Origin: CAVWDU01 sp963840725
GTDB lineage: Bacteria > Pseudomonadota > Gammaproteobacteria > Pseudomonadales > Halieaceae
Direction of reading: 5' to 3'
DNA: 64,000 nt
Assembly: GCA_963840725.1 (NCBI GenBank)
Contig: CAWIZY010000004.1
Location: 496,001-560,000, forward strand
Shown: in pieces, positions 46,121-55,148 of the stretch
How the letters are laid out: each line of letters opens with the position of its first letter
Numbering within the stretch: the first letter of the stretch is position 1
Notes under the pieces: generated by a model
Told to the model about the DNA's origin: nothing
Databases searched by the model: none
The model's input: only the letters and a program-made list of their open reading frames with translations
Position numbers and translations under genes: made by a program

Positions 46121-48619
46121 ATGCGCAGACCTTGTGCGGCGGCTTTGTTAGCTGCGGCTTTCATGCCGTGGACAACAGCGGGCTTGGCAGACGACAGGCC
46201 CTCTCCCGCGTCCGATCAAACCGCTGACAGCACCCCTGTCATAGCGTCCGACAATGAATCATCCGGCAGACAGCAGACAGACGCTGGCGGGGCGCCGGTG
46301 CTGGAAGAGGTGCTGGTCAGCGCCAGCCGCCGGGTAGAGAGCTTGCAGGACGTACCCATGTCGGTGTCGGCTTTTTCCTGGGAGTTCTTTCAGGACGCCG
46401 GCGTGAATTCACTTGCTGACCTTGAGCAATACACGCCCAATCTGCGCATCGATACGGCAACAGATTCGCGCTCCACCGTGATCCGCATTCGCGGCATCGG
46501 CTCCGTAGGCAGCAATTCAGGTGTGGACCCCAGCGTCGGTGTATTTATCGACGGCGTCTATCAGGGACGCGCCGGCATGAGCATCGGAGATCTCGTGGAT
46601 GTCCAGCGGGTCGAGGTTCTGCGCGGCCCGCAGGGCACACTCTACGGCAAGAATACCTCGGCCGGGGCAATCAGCATTCACACACGTCTGCCTACCCAGG
46701 ACGCTGCCTCGATGCTGGAAGTGGGCTATGACAGCAATGAAAAAGCCGAGATCAGGGGTATGATCAACCTGCCACTGGGTGCCACCGGACATGCGCTTCG
46801 CCTCTCCGGGTTTGGGATAGAAGGGGAACACCAATTCGACAATACGTTTTCTGGCCAGGGTCTCAACAACGCCGGTAAATACGGCGCGCGAGCACGGCTG
46901 CTATTTGACCTGGATACTGCGCAATCCGACAGTGGCTTCGGGCAGTTCGTCATTACAGCGGACTACACCCGCGAGGATACCGAATGCTGTGCCTTCGCGG
47001 TAATGGACTACAACGGTCTGTCTTCACTCAACGCGCCATCGACTCGCAACCCGTCGGCCCAGTGGCAGGCCGCGCTGGGCGACAACGCCCTGGGCCAACC
47101 CATATTGGACTTTAACGCCTTCGAGAACAGCGAAGGGTTTGCCCCTCCCCGGGCGGATCCATTCAGTGACGATTACTGGTTCGACGACGAACTGAAAAAT
47201 GAGGTCGAGATGGGGGGAGTAGCGCTAGAGTGGCAAACCGCGCTCGCCAATGGCAGCACGGTGGACTTTATCAACGCCTGGCGTCACTACAGCTCGGACA
47301 GTGCATTCGACGGCGACTTCACTGCCTACAATGCGGTGACATCCAGCACCCAGGTCGACCTCGACCAGTACTCCTCTGAGTTGCGCCTGACCTCGCCAGG
47401 AGACGAGTTGTTCGACTACCAATTCGGCCTGTACGCCTACTATTCTGAATTTGATTCGGTTGGCACCTTCACCCAACAACCCAGCCTGGTGCACAACGTC
47501 AGCCTCGGCGGTGACCTCACTCTGGGCACGCTGTTCCCCGATGGCACCATCAACGTCGACAGCAACGTTTACACAACCACCAGCTACGCCGCCTTTGGCC
47601 AGATCGTGTGGAACTACAGCGAAAAGCTGAGCGCCACCCTCGGCCTGCGGTACACCTATGAGAAAAAGGAGCGTGAAGGATCACAAATCACTACCCCCAG
47701 TTTCCCACTGGATCTGCCTCCTGTTGCCGGTCCGGACCTGTATCTCGATGACAGCCGCAGCGACAGCGACATATCGCCGGCACTTAATCTGCGCTATTTC
47801 TTCACCGGTGACCTGATGGCCTACGGGTCAGTAAGCCGGGGCTTCAAATCAGGCGGTTTCAATCAACGGCGGGAAGTGTCGACCTCCAATGGCGAGTTTG
47901 ATGAAGAAACCGCCACCAATTATGAACTGGGCTGGAAGACGTCTCTCCTGGAACGCAGACTGCAATTCAATGGCGCTCTGTTCTACGTAGATTACGAGGA
48001 CTTTCAGTCGCAGACCTTTGACGGGTCCTCTGTCAGAGTCACCAATGCCGGTAGCCTGGAGAGTTACGGAGCCGAACTCGAGCTGGTCTATATACTATCC
48101 AGGGACCTGACCCTGGGGACCGCCGTCGGCTATACCAAGGCGGAATACGACTCCTTTGACAACGCCCAGTGCACTGTGGAGCAAACCTTCCATCAGTACT
48201 ACATTATTGACGCCGCCCAGGGAGGCTCCCCGGGAACCAACAGCAGTTGCAGCCAGGACCTGGCAGGAAGACCGCTGGCCAATGCCCCGGAGTGGAACGT
48301 CAGCTCCTATCTTGAGTACGATCTCGACCTCAGCGACAGACTGCTGGCGATCATGCGACTGGAGCACAGTTTTATTGACAGCTTTTATCTGGAAGAAGAT
48401 CTGGACCCGCACCTGAAAAATGATGCAGTCAATCTCATCAACCTGAGGCTGACCCTGACCAATGCCAATCGGGACTGGGAAGCCATTCTCTGGGGGCGCA
48501 ACCTGCTCGATGAAGAATACTATGCGTTCGGCCTTGATATTCCAACCCTCGGTGGCTACGCCGGGGTCGTCGCCCCGGAAGCGACGATAGGCCTGACGCT
48601 GCGCTACCATGGACGCTAA
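46121..48619 (+). CDS. TonB-dependent outer-membrane receptor
   Basis: An 832-residue receptor (ATG at 46121 with AGGTG upstream). Signal-like N-terminus MRRPCAAALLAAAFMPWTTA, then an N-terminal extension, and the TonB box region near PVLEEVLVSASRRVESLQD. The plug domain spans about 75-190 (VIRIRGIGSVGSNSGVDPSV, VEVLRGPQGTLYGKNTSAGA), followed by a 22-strand barrel ending TIGLTLRYHGR. It would take up a large or scarce ligand with energy from TonB. Its 3' end is close to the carotenoid oxygenase start, suggesting co-transcription and a hydrophobic or carotenoid-derived ligand; that is inference. Confidence 0.9.
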   Translation: MRRPCAAALLAAAFMPWTTAGLADDRPSPASDQTADSTPVIASDNESSGRQQTDAGGAPVLEEVLVSASRRVESLQDVPMSVSAFSWEFFQDAGVNSLADLEQYTPNLRIDTATDSRSTVIRIRGIGSVGSNSGVDPSVGVFIDGVYQGRAGMSIGDLVDVQRVEVLRGPQGTLYGKNTSAGAISIHTRLPTQDAASMLEVGYDSNEKAEIRGMINLPLGATGHALRLSGFGIEGEHQFDNTFSGQGLNNAGKYGARARLLFDLDTAQSDSGFGQFVITADYTREDTECCAFAVMDYNGLSSLNAPSTRNPSAQWQAALGDNALGQPILDFNAFENSEGFAPPRADPFSDDYWFDDELKNEVEMGGVALEWQTALANGSTVDFINAWRHYSSDSAFDGDFTAYNAVTSSTQVDLDQYSSELRLTSPGDELFDYQFGLYAYYSEFDSVGTFTQQPSLVHNVSLGGDLTLGTLFPDGTINVDSNVYTTTSYAAFGQIVWNYSEKLSATLGLRYTYEKKEREGSQITTPSFPLDLPPVAGPDLYLDDSRSDSDISPALNLRYFFTGDLMAYGSVSRGFKSGGFNQRREVSTSNGEFDEETATNYELGWKTSLLERRLQFNGALFYVDYEDFQSQTFDGSSVRVTNAGSLESYGAELELVYILSRDLTLGTAVGYTKAEYDSFDNAQCTVEQTFHQYYIIDAAQGGSPGTNSSCSQDLAGRPLANAPEWNVSSYLEYDLDLSDRLLAIMRLEHSFIDSFYLEEDLDPHLKNDAVNLINLRLTLTNANRDWEAILWGRNLLDEEYYAFGLDIPTLGGYAGVVAPEATIGLTLRYHGR

Positions 48620-48653
48620 AAGGTCTATCGTGCACAGGACTCAGGAAAACACT

Positions 48654-50113
48654 ATGGGACAGCCACAAGCAGCACCACAGCCGCCAGCGGCTGACTTTCA
48701 TCGCGGGTTCGACGCACTGGAAGAGGAACACTGTGGCTGGGTCGACTCAATTCGGGGCACGCTGCCAAAGGACCTGGTCGGCACGTTTTTTCGCAATGGC
48801 CCCGGCACCATGAAAGCGGGCGAACAACAGTACGGGCACTGGTTCGACGGGCCCGGAATGATCAGCGCCGTCACCTTCACCCAGGGGCGGGTGCACTTCA
48901 AGAATCGCTATGTACGCACACCCAGATACATTCAGGACCAGGAAGCAGGCAAGATCTGCTCCCGCGGATTCGGCACCCAGATCGCCGGAGGCCTGAGGGC
49001 AAACCTGCTGCGGCCAATGGCCAACCCCGCGAACACCAGCGTTTCATGGCACGGCGAGAAATTGTGTGCCTTTTATGAGGGAGCCCAGCCCTACCGGCTT
49101 GACCCGGGGACTCTGGAAACCGTCGGCATAGAGTTGTACAGCGGCGCATTAAACGCTGTCAGAACCATGAGTGCCCACGGCAAGATCAACCGCCGGACAG
49201 GGCATCAGATCAACTTCGGAGTAAATATTACCGGCCTCGGCCTGCGCGGCTTCAAACCCGCGCTGGATGTATACGACATTGACCCCGCTGGCGGAATCAA
49301 GCGAACCTGTCGAATTCCTTTGCAGGGCTTCCCTTTTTTACACGACTTTGGGCTCACCGAAAACTACGCTCTCTTCCTGCTAAGCCCCCTGTCGATCAGT
49401 CTCGCCGGTCCGCTGCTCGGCACCAGAACGCTGTGTGAAACCATGGACTACCAGATGGCCAGAACGTTCATGGACTAATTGTAGATTTACGCACAATGAC
49501 GCTGGTTCAGCGATTCGAGATGCCGGCCGCCATCGTTGTCCACTTTGCCAATTCCTTCGAATCGGGCGATGAGATTGTCACCGATTTTATTCAGTCCTCC
49601 GATATCGGCAATTTTACCGGTATCACCGACGTGTTCTCTATCGACCGGGTGACCGGCGGCCCCCTGCTGCGCTACCGCTTTAATGTCAAAACCGGCGCCA
49701 TCCATCACGAGCTCTATCACCACACGCCCGCGGGTGAATTCCCGGCCTGGAACACGGAGTACACTGCCAGTCGAACCCGCTATGTTTACTACGTCGCAGC
49801 AATGGACAATGGAACCCCTTACGCTTTTAACGCCCTGGTCAAGCTCAATACTGAAACAGGTCAGTGTGAAACCGCCGACTACGGTCCGAACCGCTATACC
49901 TCCGAGGCCCTGTTCGCGCCCCGAGCCGCAGCCAGATCAGAAGACGATGGCTATATGCTGTCCTTCGTTTACGACGCGGAGACTCACAGAACCGAGGTCG
50001 TGATACGGGACGCCCGGCAGCCCGAAGACGAGATTGCAGCCATTGCCCTGAACCATCATGTGCCCTTTGGTTTCCATGGTCACTTCACTCCCGAAGTTTT
50101 TATCGACAGTTAG
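48654..50113 (+). pseudogene. Carotenoid cleavage oxygenase, interrupted by one frameshift
   Basis: Two frames together encode one carotenoid oxygenase (CCO/RPE65 family) of about 485 residues, an iron(II) enzyme that splits conjugated double bonds of carotenoids, apocarotenoids or stilbenes. The start is ATG at 48654 with CAGGA upstream. Part one (to 49478) includes FFRNGPGTM, FDGPGMIS, and the first iron-His motifs in MSAHGKINRRTGHQ and FPFLHDFGLTENYALF. Part two (from about 49470) includes VHFANSFESGDE and the terminal FGFHGHFTPE. All four iron-binding His motifs are therefore present. Adding one base near 49470, after TTC, gives a continuous MARTFHGLIVDLRTMTL. The break may be a sequencing error or a true lesion. 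Confidence 0.85.
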
Positions 50114-50282
50114 AAACCCTGCACCTGGGCAAGCGTCTCCCGAGCACACCGAAATGCGCTGACCGCCTGAAGCACTTTACAATGATCGGGAATGAACTAG
50201 ACTTTTCCTGTGCGTCGAACCTCCAAGGACAGTGGCGAAAGGCGAGTCGCCCAAGACAATCACCAGACCGGAGCAATCGAGT

Positions 50283-50360
50283 ATGGGTAGAAACATTTTC
50301 TATATTATCGGCGTGATCGTGGTCGTCCTGGTGGTACTCAGGGTGCTGGGTATTGCCTGA
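50283..50360 (+). CDS. Small 25-residue membrane peptide
   Basis: ATG at 50283 encodes MGRNIFYIIGVIVVVLVVLR followed by VLGIA, a single predicted membrane helix with a positively charged tip. GGAG lies about eleven bases upstream. Short peptides of this look occur in many proteobacteria, usually unannotated. No neighbour overlaps it. Function unknown; it could be a chance frame, hence moderate confidence. Confidence 0.5.
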   Translation: MGRNIFYIIGVIVVVLVVLRVLGIA

Positions 50361-50394
50361 CGAAGGGCCGACGATTTGCAGGCTGTAGCACTGC

Positions 50395-51957
50395 TCAGAG
50401 CTGACTTTCAGGGGCAACCCGCAGCATTAAGGCCGTAAAACGCTGCCACAGCGTGGTTTGCGGCGCGTGGGTTTCCACCACTTGCTGACCGCCAATTTCA
50501 GCCTTCCAGACAGTGTCACCGTTTTCGTCCAACGATACGCGATAGGCCCAGGTGGGCAAACTCCTGAGAGAGCGCTCCCTCAATTCCTCAACCAGTACGG
50601 ATGATTCAATCAGCAGGCCCATCTCGGTATTTATCGCGATAGAGCGCGGGTCAAGGTTGAGGGACCCCGCAAAAATTTGCTTGCCATCGATCAGTATCGC
50701 CTTGGTGTGCAGGGTCAATATACCATCACCCCCGGCGTCCTCCTCACTTTCCGGCTCAGCCCTTGCGGCATCCGCCCGCGCCTCCCACAACTCAACACCT
50801 GCCAGCAGCAGATCCTTCCGGTAGCGACTGTAGGCGGAATACACCGGCGCATGATTATTGGTCGCCAGAGAATTAGTGACCACCACTATTTTCACTCCCC
50901 TGGCGATCAACTCCTCAATGGCCTTCACGCCCCCCTTACCCGGAATCAGGTAAGGGGTGAAAATGATAACTTCTTTTTTTGCGGCCGCGAGGGCTTCACC
51001 CATGTCCCTGGCAACCGCTTGTTGTTCCCGCGAAACCTTGACCAGCAATTTATCCGGATCATCGGTAATCAAACGCCCCTCGGCGATATAAGGCGGCAGG
51101 GACTTCGCATAGAATTGTTGCATCAGTTCGGTGTTTATGGCGTCGCCGTAGATAGTCTCACCGGCCTCGGCCATCTCTTCGGTGATCAACTCTCGCGCCT
51201 CATCCGCTTTGTGCTTGTTAACATCATCAAAAAGCACAGCCATGGGTATGGCCAACTCGTGGTTCCAGTACCGGTCAAATTGCCGTGAAACCTCGGTGAC
51301 GACCGGGCCCGCGGAGAGCATATCGAAGTCGATAAAATTGCTCTTGCTCTCCAGCTGAAAATACTCCACCGCGATATTGCGACCACCGACGATCGAGATC
51401 TGATTGTCAACGGTGAACGATTTGTTATGCATTCTGCGGTTGGCGAGGGAAAATCGACCCAGATAATTGAGCCAATAAAAGCCCGAGCGCGAGATCGGAT
51501 TGAATATGCGCAGTTCAATATTGGGATGCTGATCCAGCATGGCGAGATCCACATCATCCACGGTGGTAAAAACGTCGTCCAGCAGCAATCGCACCTTGAC
51601 CCCACGGTCTGCGGCTTGCATGAGCTTGCCGGCGAAAACCAGACCCGCGTTATCAGGCTTCATCAAAAAATACTGTGCATCGATGGTAGCCCGCGCGGAA
51701 TCCATCAGCGCCAATCGCGCACCAAAGGCATCAAACCCGTTAATGAGTGGATAAAAGCCGTTGATGTCGGTGCGGCCACCCAGCCAACCATCCGGCGTGG
51801 GCGCTTTCAACAGTGGAGAGCTCGGGTCTATGGCATAGGACGGGGTCTTGGGTACATCCAGCGGCACCGAAGCGCAACCGGTGATCAACAGCAGTGCGAC
51901 GACGATACCCAGGCAACCGGAGGAATGAACCTCACTTGCTGTCCGTAATCTGATCAC
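50395..51957 (-). CDS. Phospholipase D family lipoprotein (cardiolipin synthase-like)
   Basis: A protein of about 520 residues. The lipobox LLLITGCASVP marks lipidation near residue 28. Two HKD motifs carry the PLD signature: RMHNKSFTVDNQISIVGGRN and TLHTKAILIDGKQIFAGSLN, both with H-x-K-x4-D. The catalytic domain therefore transfers or hydrolyses phosphatidyl groups, possibly in phospholipid remodelling at the periplasmic or outer-membrane side. GTG at 51957 follows a GGGGGAG ribosome site about ten bases upstream. Nearest relatives are YmdC/ClsC-like. Confidence 0.87.
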   Translation of the reverse strand: MIRLRTASEVHSSGCLGIVVALLLITGCASVPLDVPKTPSYAIDPSSPLLKAPTPDGWLGGRTDINGFYPLINGFDAFGARLALMDSARATIDAQYFLMKPDNAGLVFAGKLMQAADRGVKVRLLLDDVFTTVDDVDLAMLDQHPNIELRIFNPISRSGFYWLNYLGRFSLANRRMHNKSFTVDNQISIVGGRNIAVEYFQLESKSNFIDFDMLSAGPVVTEVSRQFDRYWNHELAIPMAVLFDDVNKHKADEARELITEEMAEAGETIYGDAINTELMQQFYAKSLPPYIAEGRLITDDPDKLLVKVSREQQAVARDMGEALAAAKKEVIIFTPYLIPGKGGVKAIEELIARGVKIVVVTNSLATNNHAPVYSAYSRYRKDLLLAGVELWEARADAARAEPESEEDAGGDGILTLHTKAILIDGKQIFAGSLNLDPRSIAINTEMGLLIESSVLVEELRERSLRSLPTWAYRVSLDENGDTVWKAEIGGQQVVETHAPQTTLWQRFTALMLRVAPESQL

Positions 51958-52103
51958 TTTTCTCAACTCCCCCTACCCGCCCAATCCCTTTGAACCCGCT
52001 CGACTCATTTAACCCGGCTTACTTGCTCCGGGTCAACAATGGGCTTGCCAGGTCACACTGGCCTCTGGGGTCCGGCACGCGTGAGCGGATAAACTGGGCA
52101 GGA

Positions 52104-53975
52104 TCACAGCTTGGCAACTGGCTCGGTGGGCTTGCCCACAAACCGGTGCACCACCACCAGAATAGTGGCGGCGCTGGGCAACAACAACCACCAGGGGATA
52201 CCGTAGCCGGCTGGCACCGTACAGATGAAGACGGCCACTACGCCACCTAACAACGCATAGGGCAGTTGTGTGGCAACGTGATCCATGTGGTCGCAACCGG
52301 TGGCCAGTGAGGACAGCACCGTGGTGTCCGAAATGGGAGAGCAGTGATCTGACCATACCGCGCCACAGAGCACACAGGCGATGCAGGAATACAAAATATG
52401 CAGATGCTCGGCATCGGCGATCTGGTTCGCTTGCAGCACCGCCCAACACAGTGGAATCACCAACGGCATCAATATCGCCATGACGCCCCAGCTGGACCCC
52501 GAGGCAAACCCGGCGCCGGCTGCCAGTGCAAACACAATCGCGGGCAGTGCATAAGGTGACAGAGTGTCCCCGAGGATAGAGATCAGATACGGGGCGGTCT
52601 GGAGGATATTGGTCACATCGGCAATCGCCCAGGCCAGCACCAGCAGCAACAGGCCGGTAAGCATAAAACGGGCGCCCACTACCCAGGCCTCCACCGTTTC
52701 GTTCAGCGACAATAGCCCCTGACCCACTGACAGGATAAACGCTGCGATACAGGCCAGCAACGATGCCCAGATCAGCACCACATAAGTATCGGCGCTACCC
52801 ACTATCTCCTGCACCGAATCGCCACTGCCACTGATATACATCCCGCCGACAACGCCACCAATCAGGCAGCCGATGGGCAACAGCGCATTAATCGCTCGAC
52901 AGCGGACACCCGTCTTATGGGCAAAGTCATCCATCTGCTGATCGGTGGGCTGGCCTGCATCCGCTCGAGTCAGGGCGCCCGTCTCCCTCGCCCTCACCTC
53001 GGCCCGGTGCATAGGACCAAAATCCTTGCCTGTCAGCACCACTAGAAACACAAAGAAAATCGCCAGAAAAGGATAGAAGCTATAGGGAATCGACTGCAGG
53101 AACAGTGCATAGGCGGGCATGGTAATGCCCTCTATCCCCTGCAAGGCCTCCTCTATCAAGCCCACCTGAAAACCGATCCAGGTGGTGATAACGGCGACCG
53201 TGGCAACCGGTGCAGCAGTCGAGTCGACCAGATAAGCAAGCTTTTCCCGGGAGATTTTCAGGTGGTCGCTGACCGGGCGGGTGGCATTGCCCACTATCAT
53301 GGTGTTGGCATAATCATCAAAGAATATCGCCAGACCCAAACCGGCGATCACGGCCTGCCCCCGTCTTGGCGTTTTGGCGATTGGAATCACCCGATTGACG
53401 ATTCCCAACATACCTCCATTGCGCGAAACGATACCGACCATGCCCCCGATCAATAGCGTAAACAGCATGATCGCGCCGTGGTCCGGGTCGGTCATGGCAC
53501 CCAACACATAAATGGTCATGGTGTCGAAAACGCCGCTCAACGCCCCGGTCCAGGTCATCCCGTTGATCAACCAGGCCCCCAACACCAGGCCGATGAACAG
53601 CGACGGAATCACTGCACGCAAGAGAAACGACAGCAGTATCGCTATCAGCGGTGGGAGCACCGACACCCAACCGGGGATCACCGGCACCGAGCGCTGCTCG
53701 ATCACCTGACCCTGTCGCATCACCGACAAGTCCGCTGTGCCACGGTGTTGCTTGAGCACCTCCGCTCTAAGCAGGTTGTCGTCAACTGTCGCCGCAACCG
53801 GCTGTCCATCGACAAGCAGGACAAGCCCCTCGGTATCAGCCGCTTCGACTGACACCGCGGCGGGCACACCCGCCAGCATGACCCTGGGAGCTTCCAACAG
53901 AGCCCCTGACGCCTGCAATAGCGCGCTGGACAGAGAGAGCAACAAAAAAACCGGGATTCGGATAGACCTGAACAT
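52104..53975 (-). CDS. NhaC-family Na+/H+ antiporter with extra N-terminal domain
   Basis: A protein of about 623 residues. After a signal-like start (VFLLLSLSSALLQASGALL) there is a beta-rich segment of about 70 residues, then the transporter with 11-13 helices. The conserved NhaC-type regions are present: GGMVGIVSRNGGM, FFDDYANTMIVGNATRPVSD, and SSWGVMAILMPLVIPL, and near the C-terminus SDHCSPISDTTVLSSLATGC. These fit the NhaC branch of the ion transporter superfamily. The added exported N-domain would sit in the periplasm. I start at ATG 53975; TTG at 53984 is also possible. A GCGGT repeat tract lies upstream. Confidence 0.88.
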   Translation of the reverse strand: MFRSIRIPVFLLLSLSSALLQASGALLEAPRVMLAGVPAAVSVEAADTEGLVLLVDGQPVAATVDDNLLRAEVLKQHRGTADLSVMRQGQVIEQRSVPVIPGWVSVLPPLIAILLSFLLRAVIPSLFIGLVLGAWLINGMTWTGALSGVFDTMTIYVLGAMTDPDHGAIMLFTLLIGGMVGIVSRNGGMLGIVNRVIPIAKTPRRGQAVIAGLGLAIFFDDYANTMIVGNATRPVSDHLKISREKLAYLVDSTAAPVATVAVITTWIGFQVGLIEEALQGIEGITMPAYALFLQSIPYSFYPFLAIFFVFLVVLTGKDFGPMHRAEVRARETGALTRADAGQPTDQQMDDFAHKTGVRCRAINALLPIGCLIGGVVGGMYISGSGDSVQEIVGSADTYVVLIWASLLACIAAFILSVGQGLLSLNETVEAWVVGARFMLTGLLLLVLAWAIADVTNILQTAPYLISILGDTLSPYALPAIVFALAAGAGFASGSSWGVMAILMPLVIPLCWAVLQANQIADAEHLHILYSCIACVLCGAVWSDHCSPISDTTVLSSLATGCDHMDHVATQLPYALLGGVVAVFICTVPAGYGIPWWLLLPSAATILVVVHRFVGKPTEPVAKL

Positions 53976-54032
53976 CAACTGCAAGCCCTGCTTATTATTG
54001 TTTGGAGTTGGATCTTATAGTACCGCATTGCC

Positions 54033-54077
54033 GCGGTGCGGTGCGGTGCGGTGCGGTGCGGTGCGGTGCGGTGCGGT
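54033..54077. repeat. Nine perfect tandem copies of the pentamer GCGGT
   Basis: Forty-five bases made of nine exact GCGGT units, 57 bases upstream of the antiporter start and within its probable promoter or leader region. Perfect pentamers of this length are prone to slipped-strand mispairing, so copy number could vary between cells. The sequence lies in the gap between the upstream hydrolase stop and the antiporter start. Confidence 0.95.
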
Positions 54078-54194
54078 AAACCAACGGTGAATCCGCGCTG
54101 GCGCCTGGAACAAACTGAGCACGAGGGTCCGCTCATTTGATAAGCACAGACTCTCCCGCGCAGGCAGGATAGCCCCGACAGCCAGCGGTGGTGC

Positions 54195-55076
54195 TCACTG
54201 GTCGTGCTGCTGCAGCCAGTCAATGATTGCTGCGTTGACCAACTCCGGTTGTTCGCGATGCAAAAAATGTCCGGCTCCGGAGATCCGGGTGACTTTCATC
54301 CCTGACGGAAAGTCTTCCGCATACATCATCCGTTGAAACACATGACTATCGATACAACCATCCTCGGCTCCGGTCAGGGCCAGGGTGGGCACGGGGACCT
54401 TGAACTGCGCCGCTTCTCGCGCCGCGCTGCCAAGTGGCATCGACCGAATAGCCAGAGCGGCTCGGTAATAGGCCAGGGCTGCCGACCCGACGCCGGGTTG
54501 GCGAAAACTTTCAATCACATTGTCCAGGGTCTCTTCAGCAGGCTCCCACCCGGGGCTCCAGTCGCGCCACAGCTGGCGAATAAATGCATAGTCATTGCGT
54601 CTCAGATGCCAATCCGCTAGGCCGCGCAGCTGGAAATACAGCATGTACCACGACAGCCGCAGCTGACGGGCGTGCCGTGGCGTTTGGGTCAGAAAACGAC
54701 CCGAGTGCGGCACAGCCATAGTGACCAGGCTACGAAATCGCTCCGGGGCGGCCGCTCCAGCAACATAGGCGATTGCGGCTCCCCAGTCGTGGCCGATCAG
54801 GTGCGCGCGCTCAGACTGCAACTCGTCGAGAAATGCCAACACATCCTTCGCGATGGCTGCCAGTGAATAGTCCCCACCCTTGGGCTGGGAGCGGGGTTCG
54901 TAGCCCCGTATCTGCACTGCCACGGCCCTGTATCCAGCGTTTGCCAGCGCTGGCAACTGCTCGCGCCATGATGCGCGGTTGTCAGGGAAGCCGTGCAGGC
55001 ACATTACCAAAGGACCACTGCCCAGGGTGCTGGCACTGAAACGCAATGGACCGTGGTGCAGGGTCAGTGACTCCAT
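54195..55076 (-). CDS. Alpha/beta-fold hydrolase (epoxide hydrolase / dehalogenase-like)
   Basis: A 293-residue enzyme with oxyanion motif HGFPDNRASW and nucleophile elbow GHDWGAAIAY, i.e. an aspartate nucleophile (Asp) as in epoxide hydrolases and haloalkane dehalogenases. The catalytic His is probably in GAGHFLHREQPE and the acid in GAEDGCID. A cap domain lies between about 130 and 220. Most similar in layout to soluble epoxide hydrolases. It precedes ilvD's 3' end on the same strand by 70 bases. Substrate unknown. Confidence 0.88.
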   Translation of the reverse strand: MESLTLHHGPLRFSASTLGSGPLVMCLHGFPDNRASWREQLPALANAGYRAVAVQIRGYEPRSQPKGGDYSLAAIAKDVLAFLDELQSERAHLIGHDWGAAIAYVAGAAAPERFRSLVTMAVPHSGRFLTQTPRHARQLRLSWYMLYFQLRGLADWHLRRNDYAFIRQLWRDWSPGWEPAEETLDNVIESFRQPGVGSAALAYYRAALAIRSMPLGSAAREAAQFKVPVPTLALTGAEDGCIDSHVFQRMMYAEDFPSGMKVTRISGAGHFLHREQPELVNAAIIDWLQQHDQ

Positions 55077-55148
55077 TGCAGAGCCCTGCGGATGCGAGGA
55101 CGCTGCTTCGAATTTGCACCTGCGGTGTCGGTGCTGCTGGCGGGCACC

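Noticed and set aside
54033..54077. Possible CRISPR or minisatellite array
   Set aside because: Unit is only five bases with no spacers; a simple pentamer repeat.
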